Counted from the first letter of the stretch, positions 23,291 through 35,641 are shown. The stretch is DNA of 64,000 nucleotides from Acanthococcus lagerstroemiae (GCA_031841125.1 CM063106.1:71164101-71228100), one strand, 5' to 3'. Translations and numbers: made by a program. The notes: generated by a model from the sequence alone, not told the origin.

Positions 23291-23789
23291 CATTACGGTT
23301 TCAACCTTCTCTATTATGCAATTAGCTTCAAGTCTGTCTGTTCCTGGGACCTAGAACATACACGTGTGGAAAGTGTGGAAAAAGGGGAGCATGGATCTTC
23401 AGAACTTCAATGCATCAAATTTTCACGTTCATTTACATAGGGTAGAATGTTGTACTTGGCGCTTGTTGTACCTTGGGCTTTACCGAAAACACATGAAGTA
23501 CCCGAAAACAAATCGTGACATGTCCCGTGTGACATACATTTAGCAATATTCATACTGATTCCACCGGCTGTAGCTAAGGAGCCGCACTTTTTGTCAATCT
23601 TTATGATATTATGAAAGAAGGAAAGTTTGCATTCGAATACTTGAGCTTCCTAAAAAAAAAAAATAATAAATAAAAAATAAATAAAAAAAAAAACATAGCT
23701 GAACGAATAGATTTACGTTGTAGCGGAATATATTGACTATTAATCGACGAGAACACTGATACACTTAGTTTATCAAATAATATTAAGAA
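23291..23789. other. no gene recognised; A-rich tract
   Basis: An A-rich tract of the (A)nT(A)n type occupies about 23652-23696, which could be a retroposon tail but has no recognisable body upstream. Confidence 0.4.
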
Positions 23790-24052
23790 TGACCTCGAAA
23801 AATTTTTGCTCGCTCCAATCGCTTACTTCTCTGTTGATTTCCTACCTTATGTTGCATTTAAAACATCACTCTGATTCTTTCTTCCTATTTCAGTCATACG
23901 CGCTCACTATTTACTCATTAGCTCATGTTTGTAGAATGAACTGGTTATTTAAAAAGAATTTTAGACAACCTACAGCGAAGGAAGATGATTACTTAGATTT
24001 CTTTTCAAAATAAATGACATTCGATGACTTGATGATCGGTAGACACTCTGAC
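23790..24052. mobile_element. family A MITE, short copy
   Basis: Collinear with the outer parts of the 3947-5293 copy: 'tatgttgcatttaaaacatcact' type sequence near 23848, 'tttactcattagctcatgt' near 23910, 'gacaacctacagcga' near 23964, and the end gatcggtagacactctg. The right terminus has one change from GACACCCTG. The left terminus is not recognisable. Confidence 0.6.
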
Positions 24053-24430
24053 AGATTATGCCACGAAGCAAGGAAGAAAATAGATGAGTGAAAGTATCAC
24101 CACCTGCCTGCGTCGCCACGCGTACCAAGACGAGGAGGTGAAAGATGAGTGAAGAGGCAGCGCGTTCGGCTGTGGGGGACCACCTGAATTCTAGGCGAGT
24201 GCTCAAGGAGCGCGGAACTCGGTCAGTAGGGAACCCCATGGTGGCCCTTGCAGGACACGCTGACCGGTTGCAGCACGGCGAAATGGAGGCTCGGGCCCAG
24301 CCTCAAAGCGTCCCTCCGGCCATTGATGCGATACTCGAAAGGGTAGTTTCCGGGCCGGGGGTGCGGTGTCATAGGAGCCACTTTGGCATGCGTGAATCAC
24401 CATATGTCCCACCACACCAAATGGGTGAAA
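24053..24430 (+). mobile_element. GC-rich fragment, probable retroelement 3' end
   Basis: A sudden GC-rich, coding-textured island in AT-rich DNA. Its last roughly 96 bp (24323-24418) recur at 53269-53366, with gatgcgat, ccgaaagggtagtttccg and 'gtcccaccacacc' in both and the sequences diverging right after the last word. Two copies sharing a 3' boundary but not their upstream extent is the usual pattern of 5'-truncated non-LTR elements. A 101-codon ORF (24145-24450) crosses it but shows no domain I can name. Strand is assigned from the shared boundary. Confidence 0.45.
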
Positions 24431-24828
24431 GTTGTAGTTGTAGCTCGTGATGTGGGAGCGGCTGTGCAAGAAGAGGAAGCTACGTAAGTATTTGGGGTCC
24501 ATGATACAACGTTCTCCCCAATTCATTCACAATACATAATTCAACTATGAGCCACATCTTACATGTTTCTGTTAGGCATGGACAGCAGATACACATTTAC
24601 TTTAAAGTAAGTCAACTGACTCCATTGTATGCAGGCAGGGATGTCTTTTTGAACGATTTTCTGCAGCAGCTATGGTACAACATATCCAAGACCATGGTGC
24701 ACGTTATACCATGGACCATACGTAGAGTTTGTTCAAGTCCACACTTACACCTTTTTTTCACAGAGGTCAATAATTTCTTTTAAGCCTCCAAGTCCAACGA
24801 ACTTTTCCTGACCATATGTTTGCACTCC

Positions 24829-24944
24829 GAAGTCTAATCCAGTTAAGAAACATAATTTGCAACCGGCAATACACATCGAAAATGGGCATTATGAAGTTGG
24901 AAGGGAAGCCGTGAAAAAATTATGTTTCTTGACTGGACGAGACT
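24829..24944. repeat. inverted repeat, 28 bp arms
   Basis: The left arm (24829-24857: aagtctaatccagttaagaa then acataattt) and the right arm (24917-24944) are inverted copies with about three mismatches, separated by roughly 60 bp. Could be a small hairpin element or the inner arms of a larger one, since 'atggtacaaca' also recurs at 24672 and 24974. Confidence 0.55.
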
Positions 24945-25044
24945 TCAGCAGCAAAAGTGTTAACTGGGGCCCATGGTACAACACTCTTCCCTACATTTTC
25001 GCAAGTATTATAACCACACATCAGCCGGGTGATTTTCCTTAGGC

Positions 25045-27604
25045 GAAATGCCCCGTAATTGTATCCCATTTTGAGACGATATAGATACATTGTTGCTAGA
25101 CGGTCTACCTTCTGTTAGCTTCCACATAATACTACGTGCGTCTGTTTCGTGCATCTGAAGCAAGAAACACGAAGAAGACTACTGTTGCGGTTCTGACATC
25201 CAAGTGCGACGAGATACAGATGATAGTCACGTGTTCTGCTAATTTAAAACTGGTTTCTAATCAAACCATGGAATCTCATTCGACTAAATAAATACCTCTA
25301 CAGTACCACATGGCGGGTCTGATCGGTTTTTCCTCTTTCATCCTTCCATTTTGCGAATGTCAAACTGACGGTAGAATTAACGGGTTAAAAATACCGTTCG
25401 AACGTCTAATCGCACTCACTCCATGTTCGATCAGACAAATCAGACAAGAAATTAGAAACAGCAGTTTGTGCAGTAAAGTGAAGCATTTTGTATCCAGTAT
25501 TTGATATCGACTTTCGTTTACTTATTGACATATGGATAACATCATGTTTATAATTACCTATTCATTCTTTCTCTAACGAAATCCAAAAATGTGCACATGT
25601 AATGGTTTCCACCGCTGTAAAATTGAAATAGGGTAGACTTTACCGACTATGGTCATAGGACCTAAGTTGGCTACTTGCAATTAAATGCACTGTAAGAATC
25701 CTGGAAAAGTATAGAGCAGTATTCGAACAAAGCTACCTTATCTATCATTGTTCTGCGATCATTCCCTTCTGTGATTTTTATACGGCGCATTTATTTGCTA
25801 TAGGCCACGTCGTGGTTTCATTTAGCACATTTACCCAACGTCACCCCGTTTGGACGAGGATCTACCTGTTTTTGTTGGAATTTTTTTAATGTGTTTCACG
25901 TCTAAATCGCTTTATCGAAAAGAGTGGTCAAGAAAACATGGTTGAGAGACCCGAGCCAGGTGTTACATCATTTCTCGCTACGAAAGACGTTCATTTTGTC
26001 GCCAATAATAAATTCATTCTCAGTGTTTTGTTATTATTCAACGGCCGACATACGCCTGGGGTGAGATGGTGGTGCGTTTGTATGCGCGCGTATATGCAGT
26101 GTGTTGTAGACAATTTGTGACCAGCTTTTGGATTGTTCACTGAAAGAAGAAACTGTACGGCACAGAGAGTAGTATTCCGATCAAATTTGTAGAACAACTT
26201 ATACTCAAGAATTACGTTCCAGCAAGATCAATTGACGAGGACATGAGTCAGCATGGAGAGGGATTGAACAGCTGATTTCCTCGGAAATTAAAAAAGTGAC
26301 GCGATTCTCTTTCCAACAAAGTGCAGCTAATTGTATCACATACTAAGCATTCGATCTTGTTTCGGGAAATGGGGTTACGAAATTTATAAAGTTCACGTCT
26401 CGTTCGTGTTTTTCAGAACTTCCGTTTCGTGTAAGTTACTATTCGTAAAGGATAATAAAATTTACTATCAGTTACACGGATCCCGCGAAGAACGAATTTG
26501 CGATGCAGTTGCGGCCAAGCTACGAGTCAATTTTAATTATTTCAGAAGGCGATCCGAGAAAGCGATAGGAGCACGACGTGACTTCTTTTTTCCTACGTTT
26601 CGCGAATTATAAATTGATAATTACTATTATATGGACGCAAAACTAGAGAAGTCGTTTCTATCCACTACAGGAATACCCCGGACAGGTGTACAGGATATTT
26701 AGCGTGCGTGGAATATCTACGGAAATAACAGTGTAGTTTTGCCGTTAGCTTTTTTTGCCGGAGTGTCAGTTTGATATGTTTGAACGGCAGAACATAGCAT
26801 TCATTTTTACTCGTTCCAACCTTATTCATACCCCATCGAAGGTCAATATAATAATGACGCGGTGTCTCGGGAAAGGATTCTTTATAATCTACAATAAAGG
26901 TGATTCGCTGAATGCACATTCGAAGAAGTCTTAGAAGCGAGAAACCCGCAAGATTAATTACCTGTCTAGATACTGCAAAGAGAGTAACTTCAGTATTACA
27001 GTTCTCTAATAAACTACAAAAAACAACAACAACAACATTAGAAAACTACTTGGTATACAGGAAATTTTTTTTTAAAAACCTAGCATTATTTCTCTACGCG
27101 AAATATGATTACCTTTCCCTGACGAACAAAAAAGTGGCTTTGTTCAAAATTTCAGTTATTTCGTGGAATTACCCGAAAAGACATCACACCAATCTTTCGC
27201 CCACTTCGTTTGGAACCGAGATTTTCTTGCGTTAGAAACTTTCAGAAATCTATAAACTATCCAGCGGCTGTCCATGTCTAGTTGTTTTCGAGTTTTTCTC
27301 GAGACCGTACAGCGGATTACAATCATAAATGTGTTTTCTCGTACTCGGTATAATTTCTTATCAGATTCAGCAATTCGAGAAAGAAATCATTCATTTTCCA
27401 CGAATCCATAAACATAGGAGAAATAATTGATTTCCCAAAACCAGGTGTAATGTGGACTCAAGCCAAGAAAGAACTAATATTTTTATGATGGTTTCATGTC
27501 ACTCCACTTAGACAAATGGTAATTCGGATTTTACCACAGTAAATTATATTACTCATACATTGTTCGGAGTATTTTCTTTCAATATCTGCTATTGAAAATG
27601 TTTA
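25045..27604. other. no gene or repeat recognised
   Basis: AT-rich DNA with ORFs no longer than 107 codons and none with domain, signal peptide or splice context that I can support. Confidence 0.45.
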
Positions 27605-28028
27605 AAATAACTCACCTTTTCCCCAGCTCACATTCACTTCTAATTTGATCCTCCAGCCTAAACCCGCTCTCAACCCCCAAGTACAGTAGGCATTTGACAC
27701 TCTTCCAACATCTGATATTCAGAATATTACAGATAACTTTTGATTATTAGATAACGTTCTCTTTCTCTAGCTAATATTCACTTCTGATTCGATCCAACAG
27801 CCCGAAACCGCACTCAACCCTAAAGTATAGTAGGATCTGAACACTCTTCCAATACCTGATATTCAGAATATTACACATAACTTTTGAAAGACATCTTTCC
27901 TTTTCCCCAGCTCATACTCCCTTCTGATTTGATTCACCAGCCCGAAACCGCACTCAACCCTCAAGTGCAGTAGGCACCAAACACTCAATATCTGTTACTA
28001 GAATATCACACATAACTTTTGAGTATTA
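27605..28028. repeat. tandem array, roughly 150 bp unit, left part
   Basis: Three units in tandem. Each has 'ttccccagctcacattcact' or a variant, 'tctgatttgatcc', 'cagcccgaaaccgcactcaa', 'aagtacagtagg', 'acactcttccaa', 'tgatattcagaatattacac' and 'ataacttttga'. A fourth partial unit continues after the inserted element, at 29056-29165. Confidence 0.8.
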
Positions 28029-29055
28029 CAGGGTGTCTACCAAAATGGAAAATTAAAAATATATGACTTTCTATGAGCTCAAAATAATTTTCTTTTTCAT
28101 ATGAAAAGTGAGACAGCTTACACAGAGATTTTTCTTCAGAAGAAAAAGTATAATTTCGCCACTCACTTCTCACTATTGTTTTACCCAGGACTGCTCGCTC
28201 TTTCCATTAATCTGACACAAAATTACCTTCATATTTTGTATTCTCTTCAAATTGAATTAAAATACAGTTGGTACAAAAATTAACTGGAAATGGCAAAATA
28301 CCTAGTGGTAAATACGTATTTACTGTGGTATTCTGTGATCGGTGAAAAGTATGAAATGTGTATCTGATCTGGGCCTCAAGGCTAAAAAAAAAAAGATTGG
28401 AAAAAAATATGCAGCCTATAGGCCAAGGATTTTCATAGCAAAAATCAGAATTTCAATTTTGAACATAGATCGCTACAAAATTCTTGAAGAAACCATCGAT
28501 AATCCGAATTATAGTCAGTCAAGCTGTGATGAAGATGAATGTAATGATAAAACTCAAAATCATCAGTTGAGCAAACGTACTTAAAAAACTAAAAAAATTG
28601 ATTCGTGATTCGAAAATTGTGATTCGAATCGGCAACAGTGGAATTTATTCGCGATTCGAATCATACTCGTATTTTGGCCTATTCGTAAGGTTGCTGCTTC
28701 GAAGAGATTCGAACCGTGAAAATTCAAAATGATTTGTGATTCGAATCATTTTTTTAGGTGATTTGTCCCAATACTGACTGGGATGGTGCAGGCAGTAGAC
28801 ATGCATCTCAAAATATGTATAATTAATTATAATGCTGAGTGCGCTGTAGTCTAAGGTATTGGGATATAAATGTGAGAAAGAAAGAAAAAAAAACTCCTGA
28901 GGGAAGTAGTATGTTATTAATTTTTCAATCACACAGTTAAAAAAAATTTATACGACTTATGAGGGAAAAAATATTACTTTATATGACTTATATGACCAGT
29001 CACTCGATTATAATGATGTTATATATCTCATGTATATGATCTGGTAGACACCCTG
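28029..29055. mobile_element. family A MITE, 1.03 kb copy inside a tandem array
   Basis: The left end CAGGGTGTCTACCA and the right end TGGTAGACACCCTG are a perfect 14 bp inverted pair. Subterminal words (atatgactttctatgag; ttatatgacttatatgacc) match the family. A cluster of gattcgaatc palindromes lies at 28600-28755. The surrounding satellite is interrupted exactly at the two ends, which independently fixes the boundaries. No target duplication is evident. ORFs inside (up to 95 codons) have no domain. Confidence 0.8.
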
Positions 29056-29165
29056 AAGGTAACTTTTCCATTTCTCCAGCTAACACTCACTTTTGATTTG
29101 ATCCTCCAGTCCGAAAATGCACTCAACCCTCAAGTAGAAAGGTACTTTACACTCTGCCTTACTCA
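29056..29165. repeat. tandem array, right part after the insertion
   Basis: Continues the 27605-28028 array: 'ttctccagctaacactcact', 'tgatttgatcctccagtcc' and 'gcactcaaccctcaagta' are all present in the expected order. Confidence 0.75.
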
Positions 29166-31790
29166 CAATCCAGCGCAAACAGAAGTACCTGTAACCCCAC
29201 CTCAGAATAAAAGTTATCTCCTTCTGTCAACAAATAAGAAATTGCAATTTTACAAACAACCATCTGATAAGTGCAACTGCTAAGGTCAAATAAATACGTT
29301 AGCTTCCTTGGGCTGCGAATTTCCAGCCTGGGCGGACAACGGCAGAAGCGGCATCAAGTTGGTATAGTACGTCTCTTTTTCAAAGTCCACACGTTTCTTG
29401 TCTTCCGGAACGAAGACTTGAAAAACCATTCTAAAGGACCATAGTCAGGAGCCACTATTCATAAAAAGGATTTCATCGGCATACATCGATTCGAATACAA
29501 ATCTCCCTTCTTCGATGTGCAATTAAATCGAGCCATCTAGAGGCGAATATTTGAGTACGGGTTGCACAAGTTGCACTCTAACTTTTTCTGACTGATGGTG
29601 ATATTTTCCTAAGTCTCTCGACTAGTAGATTGCGTCACTTCAATTTTTTCCTTCCTGTGCTAATTTCTTCATTTCTGAAAAGGATTTAGTTACACTTTGT
29701 ATCTTTCATAGTTCATTCTTTACTTTCCTATCCAATTCCTTCCCTCAGCCATCCCGTCTAGCAGTAATAACAATATTCCTGGATTTCTTACATTATGACC
29801 TATTATTTCAAATCTTCTCTTTACAATTATACAGAACGCGTATGTTTTCGACAGATCTACCAGTCGTTAACTACGCTCGGTGGCAGTGTTGGCCGCCCAA
29901 TTACACTGGTTTCTCTTGCCGTGTGTCGAAGACGAGTGGAAGGAATGCTAGTACAGACCCCGATAGCCCCAGACAAGTAACGTAAATTCCATGAGGTCAA
30001 CGGAAAATGACTGAGGTCCTCTGAATAGTGTCTCACGATATCGTCAATTTCCAGCGAATCCCACCCACCATCCTCCGCCAAAGATTGGGGAGTCCAAGTG
30101 ATACCCTGTGAGACTATTCCGAGACCTGTGTTAGGCTCGTTCGGCCACGAACGATCTCGATGGCATCACTAGGAGGCTCCGAAACCATCTACAAGAAGTA
30201 TAAATTGACGTAAGCTGCTCCGAGAATACTCCTTGAGATTCTTCAAGACTCACGCAGGCTGGCTTCTGACAACTCTGCGAAACTTTCACTCTGTGGTTAA
30301 AGCATTTTCAATCCAGATTCTTCCCTCCGTGAGGGGTGATCGCCCGCATTTCCATTCCCGTGTATTCGTACTAGCTTAGCAGACAGGACTGATGCTCCTG
30401 TATAAATCTTTCAGACATTTCATAAATAAAGGTTTCAAAATTACCCTTCACACCGCTACGTAAAAATTAAGAACGCTCAATGTTACACGTGTATTTTCGT
30501 TCACCTAATTCTGCTTACAGCAGGACGGCCAACCACCCTATGACCTGTATGTCTACCTTCGTGTTCCTCCATCACCTCGTCCCAACTTTACTGAGCCAGC
30601 GAGAACGAAATTGAAAAAAAAAAAAGAGAAAAAAAAAGGAGAAGAAAAAAGGCTTTTGGTAATTTTGATGCAAAAAATGAACACGCGAGCAGCTTGTACG
30701 GGTATAATATTGAGCCGCCGAATGTCGTCGCGCCGTCGATATTGAAAAACGAATGCGAAAAGATTGAATTATAAAGGCGCTTGATTTTTGGACGGCGATA
30801 AAGTGAAAGCTCAATCAATTTCAAATAAACTTAGAATTCGCGCGGTACCGCGAGAAACGTTGCATATTCTCAGACCGAAAAATAGAGAATCGGTCGCCAG
30901 GGATTCGGTGAAAACGAATCCCCTCGCGCTTTACCTACCCTCAGTCGATCCCCATCGACCCCAATCCACCTTCGTCACGCCTCGTATCGAATATATGAGA
31001 GAACGTAATCCCTCGCGCCCGCTACCCATCAGCATCTATCCTTTCTACGTGTAGCACGTTTAAGGATAAGCCTTCTAAAACCATTACGACGCAGGCAACA
31101 AGGGTTCGAAAAATTTTATACCCCAACGAAATCGTGTTCGCATCTCTAGACAATGTTTACATAATATTAATAGCGTTTTCGAGAGATGGGGGAAAAAAAG
31201 GCGGCGTTCACTCGATAAAAGGTGCTAGCGGTGGGCTTTGACTGATCTCCATTAGCGGACTTCTAGAATGCGATAAATACGCCGAAATCAATCGCGCGGA
31301 TTTGGATCCTCGACTGCGTACTTTTTAGTCGGCTTCAGAGGAAAGATCCAGCCATGTTTTATTTCTGCGTAGGTTTTTGTATTTTTCGTCAAATTTTGGG
31401 GCTTCATTTAGCGAAGGACTAATTACTTCTGGATCGTATGTTCAGTTGGGCCAACCGCGTACCGGGTTCATTACAAGTCAGGCAACAATCATACCTCAGA
31501 TAATACACATGACAATTTTGATGGTAGAGGTGGCACAACTGAATTTCAATACTCGTGAGGGAACTGTACCGACTACAGGTTGCGTAACGAAACCTGAACC
31601 GTCAGATTTTGGAAATACAACCTGCTAATGAATGGTAAGCACTTTGAAAAACGCAAACATGCACTCAGTCTATAATCAGCTTGAAAATCACTTTCTCTTG
31701 CAAGTACTCAGAATCCAATTTTGGGAACATTTAGATTTCACTTATATAATCTCAAATTCTACGTACATATGAAGAAGTAAAAAGTTACTA
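29166..31790. other. no gene recognised; A-rich tract, CpG-richer block
   Basis: An A-rich tract lies at 30613-30651. The block 30680-31320 has more CpG than its surroundings and an 88-codon ORF (30788-31054) rich in Arg and Pro, but no start context, domain or splice signal makes it a gene. It might be regulatory or exonic; I cannot tell. Confidence 0.35.
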
Positions 31791-32608
31791 CAGTTAAACC
31801 TCGATATAGTGCGCCTCTTTATAGCACGATCCTCGGTATAGTGCGAATTTTCCTTGGTCCCTTGACTTTGCCTATCTAAATGTACACCAAAACACCTCCT
31901 TACAGTGCGATGAAAACCTGCGTATAATGCGAAAATACAACCACTGCGCTGATGAGAATTTATGGAAAAACCCGTCCAACCATCCACATAAGCAAAGAAG
32001 TAATGTAGTGTACGTCAATTTTACGTTGTGTTTAGTCATGTTCTGTTCAAAAGTCACTCTACAAACAACCACAGAATTAGGAAACCATGAGGAAAACTTA
32101 GGAATTCAAGATGATAACGACTGGAAGTTAATTCAGGAGCACGTGAGCACGTTGGCGACCTTCATTTTGAAAATTCGTTTCCATTGATGACGAGGTATTG
32201 ACAACCGTATTACGAACCATAGACGATATTATAACTGGGTACCAGGAGGGAGACGGTGAGGACAAACATTCTGATGAAGACGATTGCGATGCACCCGCAG
32301 AAAATCACATTCCATCTCGCAGTGATGTCCTCGATGCAGTCACTCTCCTTCGTTCGTACATTGCAGCTGTACCCTCTAATGCTAGTGACATCAATCATAG
32401 TTTAAATAAAATTGAAAATTTCATTATTTGTAACGTCTTAGCAACTACTCGCCTGTCTCATATTACCGATTTCTTCTAAGTACAGTAGTTCATGTACAGT
32501 ACATTACTTATCTTCCAAAATTTATTACATTGAATTTTTCTTCCCCCACCTCTGTATAGTGCGAATTCTTCTCGGCCCCTTCATTGGCACTATATCGAGG
32601 TTTTACTG
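31791..32608 (+). mobile_element. internally deleted Tigger element with TA duplication
   Basis: The termini CAGTTAAACCTCGATATAGT (left) and its inverted copy actatatcgaggttttactg (right) match at 21 of 22 bases when extended to the GC that follows. Each is flanked by TA (31789-31790 and 32609-32610), the target site of Tc1/mariner/pogo elements. Repeats of 'tatagtgcga' lie inside both ends. The element is 818 bp, against about 2.4 kb for an intact Tigger, and retains only the 3' part of the transposase gene (see 32080-32479). Confidence 0.92.
32080..32479 (+). pseudogene. Tigger transposase C-terminal relic
   Basis: Two frames together read like the tail of a Tigger/jerky-type transposase. 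The first runs to about 32165 with NDWKLIQEH. After a frameshift near 32165-32180 the second continues with DDEVLTTVLRTIDDII, an acidic stretch (GEDKHSDEDDCD), SDVLDAVTLLRSYI and the terminal ITDFF just before the stop at 32477. An acidic region, a helix with regularly spaced Leu and a final DFF are features of that family's C-terminus. The DNA-binding CENPB/HTH region and the DDE catalytic core are deleted, so no active enzyme is possible. A TTG starts the second ORF as usually drawn; it is an internal codon, not a start. Confidence 0.8.
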
Positions 32609-33496
32609 TACTTGGATTCATTAAAGAAGGAGGAAATTTACACTTGATAACTGACACAACAAAACTTGCACTTCTGATATCACCCACAGTTATTAATTCC
32701 TTCTTGTATTCATTTAATAAGCTGATTTAACAAAAACAATGTACAGATGCTTTCGATTTTCCAATCACTATTTCGAATATGAATGGTTCGTCTGTCCGAC
32801 AGATCTACCGAATCACATGAACACAAGACTGCGGGTGGTCCCCGTCTGTTTTAGTCGATGGGCGTAAATTCATTTGGTTTTTTTTTTTTTTTTCTTGTAT
32901 AAGGACCAGCACGGCAGAAAAGTAAACAGTGGAAGAAAGAATGAAAGGATACACACACATAAAAACTCCATTCTTGTATCCAGCGGTAAAAGCGTTTTTT
33001 TGAGGGAAAATAAACGAACAAGAAAGTGGTTTATAGGTGGGCGGCGGTTGTTCGCAAAATTCGAATCACTAATTTGAAAACATTTTTTTCTCTAATGTTT
33101 CCCCTTCGTATCAAAATACGCGCTGCGCGGTGCCCTTTTTTTCTTTGCGGTGTAGCGGCAGTGCTACGATGCGGTAAGCGCAACTTAGGAATAATCAAGT
33201 TGCTACTTGGTATTGCTGCAAGGGTTGCCCATACACACTGACCGTCCGAATTCTTCTCATTACACTGAGAATTGGAATTTTCAAACAAGCGCGAATATGA
33301 GCTCTTTTCGGGCAGTGCACCTTCGATAACGACCACGATGTGTATATTTACGGGTAACTGAAACTGAGATCGAATGGCGAGCTTTAAATCGGCACTAATG
33401 TTCTTCCGCTAGATGTGGAGCTGAAGAGGGCTCGGAAGCTTAAGCTGTAAAAGATTTCTTGACCCCTCGTTTGTCTGAATAAGTGAGCACATAATC
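32609..33496. other. no gene recognised; poly-T tract
   Basis: A T-run occupies about 32877-32894. ORFs on both strands at 33026-33336 overlap and have no domain. Confidence 0.4.
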
Positions 33497-34095
33497 TGGC
33501 ATTTTCTATAAAAAGGGGTAACTTTGTCGATCGATCGAAGTCTCAGAAAACGCGAAAAAAGAAAAACAAAATTTTTTGATCAAAAAACTTAATTTTGAGA
33601 TTTTGGTTGATTTCTATAGAAAAAACATCGCAGTAACGCAGAGACAACATTTACGCGTATGAGAGGGAAGAGGGACAGAGAGAAAGAGAATTATGAAAGA
33701 GAATGAGAAAAGAATGCGAATGTCTGCGTTCGCTTCTTCGTGGTTTTTCGGAGCTCACGAATAAATCTGATGTTCTGAATAGTTACCACACAGAAGAGCG
33801 AAAAATTACCTTTCCCATAAGCCCTCGTCGAGGCTGGTAACGTAATTCCGCGGCGAGTTAGGGCCGCTTGACGGAGTGGGAGAAAAAGGTGTGTCTAACT
33901 TTAAACGCGTTTTTCCCAAAAACGTGTTTTTGCGCGTTTTTGTTACACTCATCTTTGACCGCTTGTATCTCCGGAACAAAAAACGCTACAAATCTCGCCG
34001 ATAGCTCGTTGGAATATTCATTCCTCTATTATGTACTGTCCACAACTCAAAATTTGTCGGATCGACAAAGTTACCCCTTTTTATAGAAACTGCCA
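33497..34095. mobile_element. 599 bp MITE with near-identical 36 bp TIRs
   Basis: The left end TGGCATTTTCTATAAAAAGG continues with ggtaactttgtcgatc. The right end is its reverse complement with one mismatch in 36 bases. Weaker inverted similarity runs further in (acaaattttgag against a gaagtctcag block). There is no transposase inside; the 72-codon ORF at 33868-34086 runs into the right TIR. No target duplication could be read, so the exact outermost bases are uncertain. Superfamily not assigned. Confidence 0.8.
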
Positions 34096-34598
34096 CAGTT
34101 CACATACTTCAAAATTGAATGCTAAAATTCTGGGATTAAAGCACCCTCACCTTAGAAATATTACTCTTATGTCCACCTCTGGTTTTCTCAACAAATAAAT
34201 GTACCGTAGCGCTCGAGGTAAAGAGCATCAGAAAAATGAGGGGGAAGCACAACTGTAGGAAAGAAGAATTTAAGCTAGTCCTAAACATGTTTGCAAGTTT
34301 TTCATATTTGTAGGAAAGAAACTTGAAGAGTCTGGAAGGTCTTAAAGAATTCTGAGAATGTTTCACAGGACTACACAAGTATCTATAGGGTGGTCTTAAA
34401 GAAGTAGTGAATAATTCTTGAACAGCCAGTAAGTTTTACACAATAGCCCTCCAACCAATAAAAAATCATAATAAATAAATAACTCAGATTGTCGGAACTA
34501 CTACCAAAAAACTGATCAATATCAGTCAGAACTGCTCAATCTGAGTAGTTTCAAGTTGTTACTGAACAGTATTTCAAAGGCCTATGTTTTGACTCAAA
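34096..34598. other. no gene recognised; a few AGTCT-type words
   Basis: Only short ORFs. A few 'gagtctggaaggtcttaaag' type words at 34325-34360 recall the degenerate AGACT repeat elsewhere. Confidence 0.4.
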
Positions 34599-35641
34599 TA
34601 GTGATGCAAATATTGTATCAAAAATATCGTTATCTATCGATAATTTTCCCGCTGAATATCGAATAATAGAGTTTTTCTGATTATTGGATAATGTTTGATA
34701 TCTATCAATATTCTTATAGGAAGAGCGATATTTCAATATTTTGAAAACCTTCAATACAGTGTGACCAATTAAGTTACTTTACTTCTTCCCTGTCGCCAGA
34801 TCGGCTGTCTGGAAACGCCAAAATTTCTTAAAATTCGCTAGTTTTGTCCTTTTGCCAGACAGTGTTGGTGCAAAATTTTCCTAATAATACATTTTTCCCT
34901 TTTCAAGTTCCCTAGTACCTTATTTAAGAGAGCAGCCTTCAAGTAACAGATTTTTAGGTCCTTTTCCTGGGACAATTCACTGATGATGATATAAGTACGT
35001 AGGTACTAAAAAGGCCTGTAAGTTCCATTGTTATAAAGTCTCGTTTGATCAAATTTCAGTTTTTCATTGTTTTTTCCTATTATTGAGCCAAAAATGTGAT
35101 AGCAGTTTTAACTTGATTCGCCAGAAAACTACTGATAGTGATTTTGATGACTAAATTTGCTCAAAAGTGCTTCAATGTAAATGTGTACATTCATGATTGA
35201 TATATGGTGACTCCTGTCCTATGACTTAGTGTACATTATCCACCTCATCAATAATGAAATAGCAAATAGGTTATGCTTCCGTTGAGATCAGTGATTACCT
35301 ATATTAATGTTGAATGAAATAACTCTTCGAAAATGTGATCAAAATCATTAGCAATTCTTAAAATTTGGTTTTGACAGGAATTATTGTCCGTGATTCTATG
35401 ACCTCACAACGGTATGAAGAAAGGGAACTTAGAAAATAATTAGTAAAATATAGTGGACAAGTATTATAGAAAACAGTTTGAAAAAATGATGAAACAAGGC
35501 AGGTTAACTTGGTCTAAATATTTCCAATCAAAATATCAGAAATATCGATATTTATAAAGTACAATATCGATACTTTTAACTATTGTGATAATAACAATAT
35601 TATCGTATCGATATGGATTTTCTCAATATTTTGCATCACTA
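34599..35641. mobile_element. hAT-type non-autonomous element, 1.04 kb
   Basis: The ends TAGTGATGCAAATATTG and caatattttgcatcacta are inverted repeats with one single-base indel. The 7 bp ACTCAAA sits directly outside both ends (34592-34598 and 35642-35648), i.e. a target duplication one base short of the 8 bp typical of hAT elements. TAGTGATG termini also suit that superfamily. Subterminal 'atatcgata' words cluster at both ends. No coding sequence is inside. Confidence 0.85.
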
